The position numbers were made by a program, and so were the translations under genes. This document shows, one piece after another, positions 34,628 to 46,822 of a stretch of 64,000 nt of DNA. How positions within the stretch are numbered: the first letter of the stretch is position 1; each line of letters begins with the position of its first letter. Source of the DNA: Rosa chinensis (Eukaryota; Streptophyta; Magnoliopsida; Rosales; Rosaceae); contig NC_037091.1 of the NCBI RefSeq assembly GCF_002994745.2, positions 3,837,501 through 3,901,500 on the forward strand, in the 5' to 3' direction. Below the pieces are notes generated by a model. It had not been told where the DNA came from and made no database searches. It was given only the letters and a program-made list of their open reading frames with translations.

Positions 34628-36073
34628 ATGGAGGAAGTAGTAGATGGATTCTCTAGGCGTCTCGCGATCCAGGATGATGACGACCTAGAGGTGATCACAG
34701 TGGATGATCCTAAATCACTAATAGCTGAGCGATTTTGGCTCGTGGGGAAGGTTTTGACGGGAAAAAAGATCAACGTGGAATCTTTCAGACGCATCATTAG
34801 GAAGATCTGGTTGACTAAGGAGGACTATTCAATTTTGGAATGGGAAGATTCGGAGAGGTTTGTTTTCTCGTTCAAGTCTGAAGGAGATCGTGCGAGGGTT
34901 CTCCAGGGAAGCCCTTGGTCTTATGATAATTCTCTGCTGGTACTAGTTCCTATAGATGGGTTGTTGGATCCCGGGATTGTTCCCTTAACCAGTCAGGAGT
35001 TTTGGATTAGGGTTAAGGGATTACCCCCAGCGCTGTTGACAGATAATATGGGAAGGAAGATAGGCGGTAGTGTAGGAAGGTTCATAATGACGGATCCGAC
35101 AGTCTGTGGGGATGGCAGTGGAAGCTTCTTGAGGTTGAGCGTTGAGCTCCGACTTTCGGATCCACTGCGAAAGGGGTTACGACTGCAGCTGGATCCACGG
35201 GATGCACAACTGAGTAAATTGGTGTTTGAATACGAACATCTACCCCACTTCTGTCTCTTCTATGGGTTGTTGGACCATGTGGGAAATAGTTGTCCGGCAA
35301 GACTCGAAGGGAAGATCATAGAGGAGAAGTATGGCCGATGGCAGACGCTCTCGAAGGATGTCTATTCCATTGACTTACAGAGTCAATTGCATGGTACATC
35401 GTTTGGTTGAAATCCGCGCCCTAAATTGTGGTCATTGAAGGCCCCCGAGCTCAGTGTGACTGGATTAGTTCGCGAGCGCGATGAAGAACTTGATTTGGAG
35501 GTTAGAGATTTGGAAAGGGCGGCTGTAAGATCGGGGATGGTTGCGCATGTATCGTCTTCGAAACGTCGTAAGCTCACCTGGGAGAAGCCTATGAATGAAG
35601 TGTTAATGTCTGACTCAGAAGGTGTTCTGGGTCGGGAAGATGAGGGGGAGCATCAGAATATTGAGAAGAAGGTTGAAAAGCCGCGGCTATTTAATGTCCC
35701 TGTTGCAGAATATGGTTTGGGAAGGAACAGGTTAAACTTACTGGTGTCCAATGAGAAGAAAACGAAGGGGAGGGGACAAAGCCTGGTAGTGCAGGTTAAT
35801 GAAAACTCTCCGAAGAAAAAAGGTCGTGGTAAGGGGAAGAAGGTTGAGGAGATTGGTGATGGCTTGAAAGATATAATCAAGAAGGGGAATTCATCCACAG
35901 GGAAGGGTCGTAAAAGCAAGGGCTTTGTGATGACGTGTTCCCCAAGTAAATGTTCTGTGTTTGGCTCTCCGAACAAAATTCTGAGGAAGAAATCTGGTGG
36001 TGTAGCTGCTTCGAGTCCTGTGCTGGGGACTAAAGTGGTGGGATCCAAAGTTCGGACCCACCACAACCAATGA
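34628..36073 (+). pseudogene. LINE ORF1: DUF4283 and zinc-knuckle protein
   Basis: RNA-binding partner protein of plant LINEs. From the ATG at 34628 (MEEVVDGFSRRL) a DUF4283 domain runs over about residues 35-150, with the typical FWIRVKGLPP segment. A CCHC-type knuckle follows, read as FCLFYGLLDHVGNSC. Its second Cys position is Tyr, so metal binding is probably lost. A premature TGA at 35408-35410 interrupts the frame. The same frame then continues to 36073 with a Lys/Arg-rich tail. The stop codon overlaps the ORF2 ATG (atga at 36070-36073), which suggests reinitiation as the translation mode. Confidence 0.8.
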
Positions 36074-37630
36074 GTCTGATAAGCTGGAATGTGCGCGGGC
36101 TTGGGAACCCGTCCACATTCAATGCCCTTAAGAAATTATTAAGGGCCCAAGATCCCGACAATACAGACAAAGAAGAAGAAGCAGGTGATGGAAAGGGTAT
36201 GTAGTAAACTGGGTTATGCTAACTGTAGAGCTGTGGAACGAACTGGGAAGCAGGGTGGTGGTCTGGTTTTCTTTTGGAAGGATAATATGACTGTTTCTGT
36301 AATTGATGCTACTACAGGTTTCATTGATGTGATAGCTCTGATAAAAGGCAAGCATATGAGATTGACTGGGTTTTATGGAAGTCCAGAAACTGGAGAGAGG
36401 CGTCATTCATTGGAAGCGCTCCGACGTCTCTCACATTTATATCCTCATGTTGCATGGTTCGTGTTTGGAGATTTCAATGAGATCCTTAAAAGTGAGGAGA
36501 AATGTGGAGGTAGATTGCGACCAGCTGTTCAAATAGATAACTTCATTCGGGTGATCAACGATTGTTCCTTGCAGGAGATGGAATTCTCCGGTCCGGTGTT
36601 CACATGGAGTAATGGAACAGTACATGAACGACTTGATCGGGGATTTATGAATACTATGGCCGCTGATGAATTCCCTCGAGCTCATGAGTTCCATGTGGAG
36701 GTGGGAGCGAGTGATCACTTGCCTTTAGTTTTTGATTTGGAAGGGACTGGTCTACAGAGGAAAGTTGGGGGAAATAGACGTTTTATGTTTGAGAATTTTT
36801 GGGTCAAGGAGCAGAGATGTGGGGAAATTGTGAAGGAGGTGTGGGAGAATCAATCCATGATGGACAACAACCTGTTGGGTAAAGTCACTAAATGTGCCGA
36901 GGACTTATCTCTTTGGAATAAAACGATCATCGGGCATGTCCCTAGAAAAATTGCCGAACTTAAAGCCTCTCTACAGCAATTTCCAATTGATGTGCAAAGT
37001 GACCATGATAGAAAGCAACGTGCTGTGATTAAAACAGAACTGGAAAAGTATGTCGAGATGGAGGAAAGTATGTGGAAGCAAAAGTCCAGAATTGATTGGC
37101 TACAGGAGGGTGACAAAAACACCAAGTTCTTCCATGCTTACGCAAAAGGACGTGGTAGGCAAAACAAGGTGGTAGGGGTAACTGATGAGAATGGTGTGTG
37201 GTGTGAGGAGTTGCATGACGTCCAAAATGCTTTTCTCTCTTTCTTCACGAAGTTATATACCACGGAGGGCTGTAACAATATGGATTTGGTGCTTGACAAA
37301 ATCCCTCAGCGCGTTTCTGCGGAGGTCAATGCCAGTTTGATGAGGAAATTTGAAAGATGGGAAGTTGAACTTTCTCTGAAGCATATGGCAGCTCAAAAAT
37401 CACCGGGTTTCGATGGGATGTCGGCCTTATTTTTTAAAACCTATTGGCATGTTGTGGGCGATTCGGTGTGTGATTTTTGTCTAGGGGTGTTGAATGATGG
37501 TAAGGATTTTGGCGAGTTTAACCACACTTTAATTTCGCTTATTCCGAAATGCTCCAATCCCAAGTTGGTGACCGAGTTTAGACCTATTAGCTTGTGCTCC
37601 ATTGTATACAAGCTTATATCGAAGACCATT

Positions 37631-40600
37631 TGTCACGCCCCTGATTTTTACAACAATAAAAATCGATATATATAATCCCATAATTATACATGCGTGAATA
37701 TTCAGTCATCAATACAAATACCTGGAACATCTTTCCCTTAAAACAAGTACTTACTGATACACTGAAACATCCAAGATAACATACACTCGCTCCACAGAGT
37801 TATATATTATACAAATTTACGAATTTAATTGTCATCACAATAAAACGTAAATGCTCCTCAGAGCTTACTGCATAGCGGAAGTCATATATTGGCAAAGCCA
37901 ACAAAAATTGCTTCCTACCCGTTCTGCTGCCAACAAGCTCCTTCAGCTTCAGCCACGATTTTCCTGACCTGCAGGATTAACCCCTACACCAAAAGAATGG
38001 TGCACCGGGGTTGCCAAACAACAAACCCGGTAAGCTTCTTCAAGCTCGTATGAGTAACTCATGAACATCAATCAACAACTCACATCAATCTACTTAAGGA
38101 AACATGCAGCCATGAATCCTTCTAACATTCAATATCCTTTCCACAGAAAGGACAACATGAGTCACCACTATAACCATGCCTTATTTGCTAACTTAACCAT
38201 CAAGTAGCAATTCAAGTCTCATCTAGACAATTAAAGAAGAATGCCATCGAAACTCTCCTTTAAGCTGCATACCTATGAGTCTCAAGCAACCTCGACCATT
38301 ACTCCCATAAGCTATCATGGCAGATAAACTAGAACCCTATTGAAATTGTAATCACTCGTCCAATCAAGACGTGATTACCTATTTCCTGCCTTGATCACCG
38401 TCTGTGATCTATCACCATCTGTGATCTGTCACCATCTGTGACATATGATTTCAGACTCCATCTAGTTAGGAAATCAACTTCAAGGTCGCCATCTGCAACC
38501 TGTCACCATCTGTGACCTATAATCTTTAGACCCCATCTGGTCTCAGCTCAACCATTTATCACCATCTGTGACTCATGATCTTCAGACCCCATCTGGTCAT
38601 GAAGTCAAACATCAAGGTTACCGTCTGCAACCTGTTGCTATCTATGATCTATCACCATCTGTGAAGTAAGATCTTCCTATTGAGATCAAACATCAAGGTT
38701 ACCGTCTGCAACCTGTTATTATCTATGATCTATCACCATCTGTGACATAAGATCATTAGACCCATCTGGTCTCAAGGTCAGCCATTGATCACCAATTGTC
38801 ACCATCTGTGACTAATGATCTTCAGACCCCATCTGGTCATGAAATCAACATCAAGGTTACCGTCTGCAACCTGTCACTATCTATGATCTATCACCATCTG
38901 TGACATAAGATCTTCTTAGACCCTATCTGGTCTTAAGGTCAACGTTAAGTAAGTCGCCTCCGACTTAAAAACGTTACAACATCTAGTTTCGGTTTTCCTA
39001 ATCCCTGCTCACCATCTGTGACCCTTGATTTTAAAACCAATACATCTAAAATGAGTCACGCTTGACTCAAAATGTAACATCAAGCTCAATACTTTCCAAA
39101 CAATAGAAAACATCTTTTTCTATAATATCGTTTCTTGAAAAGTCGCATTTAACAATAATATGAACACCATCATGCATATTATTATTCATCATAATCATTC
39201 ACAAGGATATATATATTTCATCTAAACATATATATGTAGTCATTCACTCAGGAATGCCTACTAATACCAACTATAGTTTGCAGTTAAATAATTAACGCCA
39301 AAACAATAATGGTACTTCTGTTCATAAAGATCCTTGTGAGATTTACTCACCTTGAACTCCTGCTGCGTCTTCAATACAGAACCGAACCAAAACTATCACT
39401 AACCACTCGTCCAAATACTTCGTCAAGTACCTAATCACATATGGTTCCAACTTAGTAATGATTTATATATGATTTAAGTCCGAAACCCCTGTTTTGAACC
39501 AAAATCCCCAAAGTGGCGCCAATCGAGGCAAAACCACATCCGAGACCTCCCCAAGTCTTCGGAATACGTCCACGATCGATGTGACCAAACCACAAATCGA
39601 TCGGACGCTCGAATCCTCACGGATCAAATAAATTGATCGGTATGAAACTGCAAAAATCATAACAAATCCAATCGAACTCCAAAATTTGCATATTATATAT
39701 CGAAACGCTCGTATCGACGAGTAGAAGACATATAATAGCAGAAACAGTTCCATACATGGCCAGAACACCGCCGGAACGCCGCCACAGACGGTGGCGCACC
39801 GCCGCCGGCCAACACTCAATATTTCACAAAACTCCCAACATCAAAAAGCTTCATCTAAGCATGCTTGTGAACTTTCATAACTGGATCGAAGTCAGAAAAC
39901 AAGCTTAAGGGATCGAAAACTACCTCACAAGCCGTGAACAGTGATCCAATCCGAGTTGATCGAATTTTCACGTGAATCGATCCAAACAACCACCAAGGAT
40001 CGATCGGCGAGGCAGCTCTGAGCTCAACCAAGAAAACTCGAAGCCGTGCCGACGTCGGAGCTGTGTTTTCCGGCCGGGTCCGAAAACACAAGGCTGCACC
40101 GCCTTGCAGCGCCGCCGTGGAGAAGAATCGGCGATAGAGACCACCAGAGGGACGACCAGACGGAAGAGGCGACCCTGCTGGCCAAGTTTCAAGGCCGGAG
40201 ACCGCCGCAGTTGGCCGGAAAAGTCGGGTCGGATCGGCCGGGTTCGGGTCGGGTCAGTCGAAAATCTTCGATACTGAGGGAGCGGACGAGAGAGAAGAGA
40301 GAGAGAGGGTATGGTTTCCGGAAATGGAAAGGGAAATAATGAAATAAAATTCTAATTTTCCCTTTATATACTAAAATGGAAACTTCTTTCCATAGCCATA
40401 ACTTCCTCATACGAACTCCGATTTACGCGTTCCACATGTCCACGAACTCGTATCGACGCGCTCTACAACTTTCGTGAAGGAAATTTTCCGAGAATCCCAA
40501 CATATAAAAAGTCAAACTTCACACGACCCCCTAAACTGTGAAATTCAAATATTTATACGTACGAAAATCATTCCACTCCACATACAACCTACGAATAAAG

Positions 40601-40675
40601 CATAATAACAATTATTCGTACAACTGGTCCATTATTAAATACCAAATTTAAATAACAGAAAACCAGGTCATCACA
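37631..40675 (-). mobile_element. Solo LTR, 3045 bp, chromovirus-like
   Basis: Inserted in ORF2 with a perfect 5-bp target duplication, ccatt (37626-37630 and 40676-40680). Ends are TG..CA. On the minus strand it starts TGTGATGACCTGG and ends GGGGCGTGACA, a Del/Tekay-type end. A minus-strand block at about 40380-40480 (agttatggc, acgaaagttgtag) resembles part of the LARD LTR at 4880-4975, and a GC-rich block follows in both. The families are therefore related. One LTR with target duplications and no interior indicates LTR-LTR recombination after insertion. Confidence 0.85.
38390..38950. repeat. Imperfect tandem repeats inside the solo LTR
   Basis: The word caccatctgtga recurs about ten times. 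Longer units of roughly 100-130 bases combine agaccccatctggtc, aaggttaccgtctgcaacct and atctatgatctatcaccatc. The repeats are confined to the LTR and may reflect slippage during reverse transcription or local expansion. Confidence 0.75.
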
Positions 40676-43328
40676 CCATTGCTAATAGACTCAAGACGCA
40701 TCTACCGGATATTATTTCCTGCACTCAGAGTGCTTTTGTTCCGGGTCGAAATATTCAAGATAATGTGATAGCAGCTTTTGAAAAGGTCCATACCATCCGA
40801 ACACAGCAAAATACGAGGTCACCCAAGATGGTTCTCAAATTGGACATAAGTAAAGCTTATGACCGAGTAGAGTGGAATTTTTTTAGAGCTGTCATGCTGA
40901 AGCTAGGGTTCGGGGAAGAGTGGGTAAATCTAATCATGAAGTGTGTTGTTTCTGTCTCCTTCTCAATACTTTGGAAAGGACAACCTGTTGGTTTCTTCAG
41001 ACCATCTAGAGGAATATGGCAAGGAGACCCATTATCTCCTTATCTTTTCCTCTTTGTATCAGAAGGTTTGTCTGGCCTACTTCAACATGCTGATGATATG
41101 GCTTTTATTAATGGAGTTCGAGTGGCACCTACAGCACCGTCGATTTCTCACCTACTATTTGCAGACGATAGTGTTCTATTCATCAATGCATCGGTACAAG
41201 AATGTGTTGCACTAAAACAATGCCTTCTACTTTACGAAAGTGCTACAGGTCAACGTATTAATTTTCAAAAGTCCGCTCTCTCTTTTGGACCCAACGTTGC
41301 GGAAGATGTGAAGAATGCTGTGATAGCTATCCTTGATGTCCCGGTTGTTGATTTTCATGAGAAGTATTTGGGGCTACCGACTACAATTGGGAGAAATAAA
41401 ACAGATGTTTTCAAGAAACTGAATGAGAGATTGGATGTTCATTTACAGGGTTGGCAAGGGAAGTTCCTCTCAAAAGCGGGTAAACTTGTGCTAATCAAAG
41501 CAGTGGCTCAAGCTATTCCCACTTATTCTATGAGTGTTTTCCAATTGCCTGTGGGGGTTTGCAAAAAATTCCAATCTAAAGTAAGCAGGTTCTGGTGGGG
41601 GAAAGGCGGTGACACAAGAGGAATCCATTGGTGTAGTTGGGATAAATTGTGTAGGAGGAAGGAAGAGGGTGGACTTGGTTTTCGGGACCTAAAAGCTTTC
41701 AATCAAGCTATGTTGGCCAAAACGGTTTGGCGGATTTTCTGGGGAAAGCACTCTTTGGTCAGTTCACTTCTCCAAGCTAAGTATTTTCCAAATACATGTT
41801 TTTTAAATGCCAGATTAGGACTCACTCCTTCAGCTATTTGGCGGGGTCTCCTTTGGGGAAGACAGGTGCTTGACAGGGGAACAAGGTGGAGAATTGGTGA
41901 TGGGAAAAGGGTGAGTATTGTCTCGGATAGATGGTTGCCTTCGCCAATCCATTTCAAGGTGGTGAGTCCTATGCGTTTCTTCGGGGAGCAAAAGGTCGAA
42001 TCGCTGTTTACAGATACAGGCGCTTGGAATGTCCCCTTGATCAGTAATAGGTTCCTACAGCATGAAGCCGAGATGATTCTTAGCATGCCACTGGGTCTCA
42101 GAAGCATCCCAGACAAATTAGTTTGGCATTACACCAAAAATGGGGTATATAGTGTGAAGACAGGATATTGGGTAACAAAGAATATGCAAGCTGATAACGA
42201 TGGCTGGGATGTGTGCTCTAGTTCAAATGGAAGCAAGAATGTTTGGGGGAGAATATGGAGCCTTAATACACAGCATAAAATTAGGGTGTTTATGTGGAGA
42301 GCAATGCATGATTTCTTACCATGTGCAGCCAACTTGAAGCGTAGGAAGATTCTAGAAGATTCCTGCTGTTGGCAATGTGGGGATCCAGTGGAGTCAGTGT
42401 TGCATGCACTATGGGAGTGTCCGAAAGCAAAAAAGGTTTGGAAGAAAACATTCCTATGTGGAGTGTACAAAGTCTGGCAAGAACCTTCTTTTACTGACCT
42501 TGTACACTATGTTGTGGCCACTACAGCCGAAAACGAATTTGCATATTTCTGCTATGTTGCATGATGGCTGTGGAAAAATCGAAACTTATCTACACATGGA
42601 GAAAACACGCTGGAGCCTATTGACATCACTAGACTGGCTGGTGAGTGGCAGACTCAATTTATGAGTGTTGGAAGATCAATTAACAATGTCAAAACAAATG
42701 GGTGTCCAGATCATGTTGCGTGGGCCGTGCCAAGTTTGGGAAATCTGAAAATGAATTTTGAAGGGGCTTGTGATGTGAAAAAAGGAGTGTGTGGATTGGG
42801 AGTGGTGTTCAGGGACCACCTTGGGAGTTTGAAGGGTGCTCTTGCAGTTCCACAATTGGGTAATCTTCCTCCCAGGTCAGTAGAAGCCTTAGCTCTTTTA
42901 CATGGACTCTGGTTTGCAGCGCATATGGGTTTCTCCAACCTTGAAGTTGAAGGTGATGCTCTCTCTGTCATCAATAATTTGCATGATATTTCGGATGATT
43001 TAAGTTTGGAAGGTCACATCATCGATGAAGTTAAGTCTTTAGTCAAGTCTTTTCCTTTTTGTAGTTGTCATTTTGTGAAACGGGACGGCAATAAAGTTGC
43101 CCACCGGTTAGCAAAAGAGGCGTTACACATTAGTCAGCCTTTGCTTTGTTTGGAGTCGGGGCCTTATTGGCTTCATCAGTCTGTCAGGATGGATTTCGAG
43201 TGCGAAGTCTAGTTGGGTCAATTATCCTGTCATGGTTGCCATGTCGGTGAACTGTTACAGATTATTGTTCCACAACCCGTTGTAATCTTTTCATTATTAA
43301 TGAAGTTCCCTTTGATCAAAAAAAAAAA

Positions 43329-43781
43329 GTATTTTATTTTCGAAAATTCTTCTGCCCACCTGCTGACGTGGCAGACTAACAGCCACAAGTTTGAGTCAAG
43401 CCCCTTAGTCAAATTATGTGTTGTTGTCTGTTAACATTAAGTTTGACCAAGGGATTGGGGAAAAAAATGTAATTTTGAGAGAGAAATGAGGGGTAAAATC
43501 CTCAGTTCATTGAGGTAGAAAGGAGGTAGCAATCCATAGTTCGACCCGAATATTTCCACCCTACCTCATTAAATCCGCATCCTCCTCTTTTTCTCTCTGT
43601 TACCCATCTCGATTCTCCGGCCATAATTCTACATCGACCCAACCCTTCAATTTGAACCATAAGGATGAACTGAAATTAAAAAAACAGGGTTACAAAGCCT
43701 TATTCGATTAACCAAGGAGATCGAAGTTGAAACATAGATGAAATTGCTTTTTGAAGAGTGCATTTGATAAAAATAGAGTTA
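43329..43781. other. Spacer, nothing recognised
   Basis: No gene was seen. The stretch near 43690-43740 (ttattcgattaaccaagga) resembles one at 45645-45665, on the other side of the next insertion. Confidence 0.35.
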
Positions 43782-43974
43782 TAAAGTTTTATTTAGTTTT
43801 TTTTTTTTTAAGGAAAGACGACAGACTATATTAAATGATAACAGAAGGTTACATAGAGCGATGCAAAAGCATTAAAATAAAACAATAAAGAAAAACGAGA
43901 TGCACAGACGCATCTATAATTAAGAAAAAACAATAAAGGATAATAAGATGCACAGACGTATCTAGAGTGAAAGG

Positions 43975-45215
43975 CAGGGGCGGATCTACATAGTAACTGG
44001 GGCGGGCTTGAGCCCGTCCGAGAATTTTGGGCCTAAAAAAAATTAGATGTATACTTTTTTTTTTTTTTTTTGGTTGGGTATTGTCCACGGTCCACCTCAA
44101 GCCCGTCCAGGCCGTCCTAATTCCTAAACCCACTCCCGAGTCCGAGTCTCTAGTTCACTCCAATCACTCAACTTCGACTTCTCGATTCTCCAGTTCGTCT
44201 CTCACTCTCTCCGGCGTCTCCTCCTCTGCTCCTCCTCCTCTAAACTCCTGCAGGCTGCAGTTCTGCCATTCTCGGCTTCTCCACTTCTCTCAGAGAGGAC
44301 TTCGACTTCTCGATTCTCCAGTTCGTCTCTCACTCTCTCAGGGGCGGATCTACTTCTCGAGCTCTAGTCCAGTTCGTCTCCAGTTCTCCAGTTCGTCTCT
44401 CACTTCTCTCAGGGGCGGATCTACTTCTCTTACTCAGTTACTCTCCCTCTTCAATTTGGGCAATGAATTCAATGTAAGATTTTGTTTAATTGAATCAATC
44501 CAATTTGGGGCAAGTTATAGGGTTAAGGAATAAGGATTGATGTGAAATTCATGTTCGTAGGTTGTATTGGATTGAAGATTTCGTGGATTGAACTCATTGA
44601 AGAATGAACTAATGAAGGTTGCGGTCAGTCGGTCAAATTCTCTATTTCTCTTGGTCTGGGCATTCTCTTCTTCTGCAATTTATTGTTTAATTGATGTGGG
44701 TTTGATTAATTGATTGTTTTCAAAACTTATCAAGGTCCATCAGATTGGATTTCTGCAATTCTGCAATTCTGTTGATTGATGTGTGGGTCTTCTTTGAGTT
44801 ATTTATGCAATTCTGCTATGCAATTGTTGTGGCCTTGTGGGTTTAAATGTTTAATTGATTATTTGATTTCAATACTTATCAAGTGGGTTTAATTAAAGTA
44901 CAAGGCAGCAATTGTTGTGCTAATGAGTAATCAAGTTTGGGTTGTTTAATCAAGTTGTATAACGATGCTCACTAAGCAAGTTTGGGTTTAATTAAAGTGT
45001 TGTGCTCTAGAATTAGAGTGTGCATATTGTGAGAAAGATATGCGTGTTGTGCTATGAACATCATTAAGAATAGACTTAGAAACAAGATGGAAGATGAGTT
45101 TCTTGGTGATTGTATGGTCCTTCACATTGAGAAGGAATATGCTGAATCTATTGACAATGAATCGGTAATCAAAGAGTTTGAAGCTTGTAGAACTCGTAGA
45201 GTTAGATTTAGTTAG
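43975..45215 (+). mobile_element. hAT-type element fragment
   Basis: The left end, caggggcggatctac, is typical of a plant hAT terminal repeat. The same 15-mer recurs at 44339-44353 and 44410-44424, inside a CT-rich block with duplicated ttctcgattctccagttcg segments (near 44179 and 44309). A transposase C-terminus follows at 45054-45215. No matching right terminus was found, so the right border is set at the end of that frame and the element is probably truncated. Confidence 0.5.
45054..45215 (+). pseudogene. hAT transposase C-terminal fragment, 53 aa
   Basis: The open frame from ATG to TAG begins MNIIKNRLRNKMEDEFLGDC and ends with an RRVRFS tail. The LRNKMEDEFL..IEKE pattern, then a phrase like FEACRTRR, matches the extreme C-terminus of plant hAT transposases (TTF-type/ZMYM-like, dimerisation region). 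No other transposase part (RNase H-fold DDE core, BED or TTF zinc finger) is present, so it cannot be active. Confidence 0.6.
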
Positions 45216-45374
45216 TTTAGGTTCTTGTATTGCATTGCACGTTTATTTTGTTGTTGATTTTGTTTTCTAGTTTTGTATAGATATGCATTTGAGGGGTAAG
45301 GCTCACTACGTCCCCCTTGACTAGGTGTACCTTTTTTTTAAATTAATAAAATTCTATCGCACCGTCGAGATTCT

Positions 45375-45376
<2 letters not shown>

Positions 45377-45416
<40 letters not shown>
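45377..45416. repeat. (TA)20 microsatellite
   Basis: Forty bases of uninterrupted alternating AT. Likely to be length-polymorphic. Confidence 0.95.
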
Positions 45417-45419
<3 letters not shown>

Positions 45420-45655
45420 AATGTAACCAGGATGTGACTTGATGTCAAACGACATCGCTGCACCGCACATGTCACAAAAGCAGTGTAAATGTAACAGTAA
45501 CCGTAACCGGTGATATGATCACCTAGAAGAGGTGATTCGTCAATCAGGAGTTCGAAAGTAACCGAGGGTGTCAGAAACTCGAAAATTAGCAAACGAACTC
45601 CTAAGAACCAAAACCAATACCATATCAATATGAGCAACTAAAGTCTTATTTAGTT

Positions 45656-46278
45656 AATCAAGGGGATCGAAACTAAAAAAAATTAACTCAATTTTTTTTC
45701 CCATTTTTATAAACTAAAAAATATTCTACAAATTTTAACTCTGTTTTGGTTTTCTAAATTACATGTCCAGCTACAATTAAAAGGGTAAACCTTTTTTTTC
45801 CCTACTTTTCAACCTTATTTGCACAAAAAATAACTATAAACATGAATACTTAATTCAGTCATCCACAAGACTCAAGTCCCCCAACACATTCTCCCAAAGA
45901 TTTAAGGTTCAAATTTCAAAGCAGACCAAAATTAAAAAAGGAAAAAAGAACAAAAAAATATTACAGCCAACACAACATCCTAAGACATCAAAGGACACTA
46001 TTCGACCACCTCCACAAGAATCTCTTACATTGTTCAAGGATTGATTTAAAAAAAAAAAAAAAAACTATAACTCCTCAATTTTTATAGCTAGGAATCCCAT
46101 AATATTAGTTTAATTATATGGGTTTTTGTCCATTTACCCCATTTCTAGGGATTTTTTTCCCACTAACCCCATTAAGTTTTTTTAATTCTCTCTTACCCAA
46201 TACACTCTAAGGGAGTCTTCCCTAATACCCCATTAAATTTTTTTAATACTATTTTACCCCTCACCCCTTTGTTACTTA
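45656..46278. other. AT-rich spacer
   Basis: No gene recognised. Contains an A-run at about 46048-46064 and repeated accccattaa words near 46130-46240. Confidence 0.4.
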
Positions 46279-46298
46279 GAGAGAGAGAGAGAGAGAGA
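46279..46298. repeat. (GA)10 microsatellite
   Basis: A short GA run followed by a GC-rich block (46310-46440) with repeated cgccgga, gatcgccagatt and gtcgccggatt words. The block has no recognisable coding function. Confidence 0.85.
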
Positions 46299-46450
46299 AA
46301 CCATAGGAGATTTCGCCGGAGCCCGTTACCGGCCGCCGGAATCTGGCCACCGATCGCCAGATTCCGATCACCAGTCGCCGGATTTAGGCCAACTTCGCAG
46401 GATTCGGGTCACCGGTCACCTGCCGCCACCCACCGGATTTTTCTGAAAAC

Positions 46451-46822
46451 CTCTATTGCCTCCCAATAGAAGTTTATTACCCCTCAATAGGCGTCTATTG
46501 CCCCCCAATAGGCGTCTATTGCCCCAATAGTCTATTGCCCTCTAATAGACGTCTATTGCCCCCAATAGACGTCTATCAGCCATGTATTGCCCCCAATAGA
46601 CGTCTATTGCCCCCAATAGAACTTTCGATTGCCGGAATGAGAACTAATATTCCTAAAATTAGACAAATAAAACTTTGATTAAAGAAAAAAATGAAGAGAT
46701 TATATCAATTCAAAACGTCTATTGCCCCTCAATGGACATCTATTGTCCCTCAATAGACGTCTATTGCCCCTAATAGAGGAGCAATAAATCTCTATTAAAG
46801 GTCCATTAAGGGGCAATAGACA
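46451..46822. repeat. Palindromic minisatellite
   Basis: An array of about a dozen units of roughly 20-21 bases. Each has a core close to the 14-bp perfect palindrome aatagacgtctatt, joined by C-runs of 4-6. Variants include aataggcgtctatt and aatggacatctatt. The main block is 46451-46620 and a second, more diverged block is 46714-46822. It is not a CRISPR array: there are no unique spacers and the host is a plant. Confidence 0.85.

Larger units (their letters stand above)
36070..43212 (+). pseudogene. LINE ORF2: endonuclease, RT, RNase H
   Basis: Starts MSLISWNVRGLGNPS, the usual beginning of the APE-type endonuclease. The endonuclease continues through FGDFNEIL and ASDHLPLVFDL. The reverse transcriptase is split: it opens with KSPGFDGMSALFFK and FRPISLCSIVYKL, and resumes after the insertion with QSAFVPGRNIQDN, LKLDISKAYDRVEW and the catalytic FADDS motif near 41160. 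A zinc-binding region (CWQCGDPVESVLHALWEC) and an RNase H domain (about 42715-43135) follow. Lesions: a frameshift between 36120 and 36185 that removes part of the endonuclease, the solo LTR at 37631-40675, and an in-frame TGA at 42562-42564. The first RNase H acidic residue is Glu (NFEGA) instead of the usual Asp. Confidence 0.85.
34460..43328 (+). mobile_element. LINE (plant L1 type) split by a solo LTR
   Basis: A non-LTR retrotransposon with ORF1, ORF2 (endonuclease, reverse transcriptase, zinc-binding region, RNase H) and an A11 tail at 43318-43328. Removing the 3-kb solo LTR inside it leaves about 5.8 kb, a normal length. The 5' border is uncertain because no target duplication could be matched to the sequence after the tail; the start given is approximate. 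It replicates by target-primed reverse transcription. Stops and a frameshift show that this copy is dead. Confidence 0.85.
43799..45638 (-). mobile_element. Poly(A)-type insertion with 17-bp TSD
   Basis: taaagttttatttagtt at 43782-43798 recurs with one mismatch at 45639-45655. The insertion starts on the + strand with a T-run (to 43810) followed by aaggaaagacgacagac, so on the minus strand it ends in poly(A). This is the hallmark of target-primed LINE or SINE insertion. The minus-strand 3' part contains a duplicated cagacg-cat segment. No RT domain was read, so the body is a non-coding or 5'-truncated copy, and it contains the hAT fragment described next. Confidence 0.65.

Noticed and set aside
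34565..34628. Upstream ATG for LINE ORF1
   Set aside because: The 21 extra codons do not resemble ORF1 proteins; MEEVVDGF at 34628 fits the family start better.
46451..46822. CRISPR-like array
   Set aside because: No unique spacers, units are palindromic minisatellite copies, and the genome is a plant.
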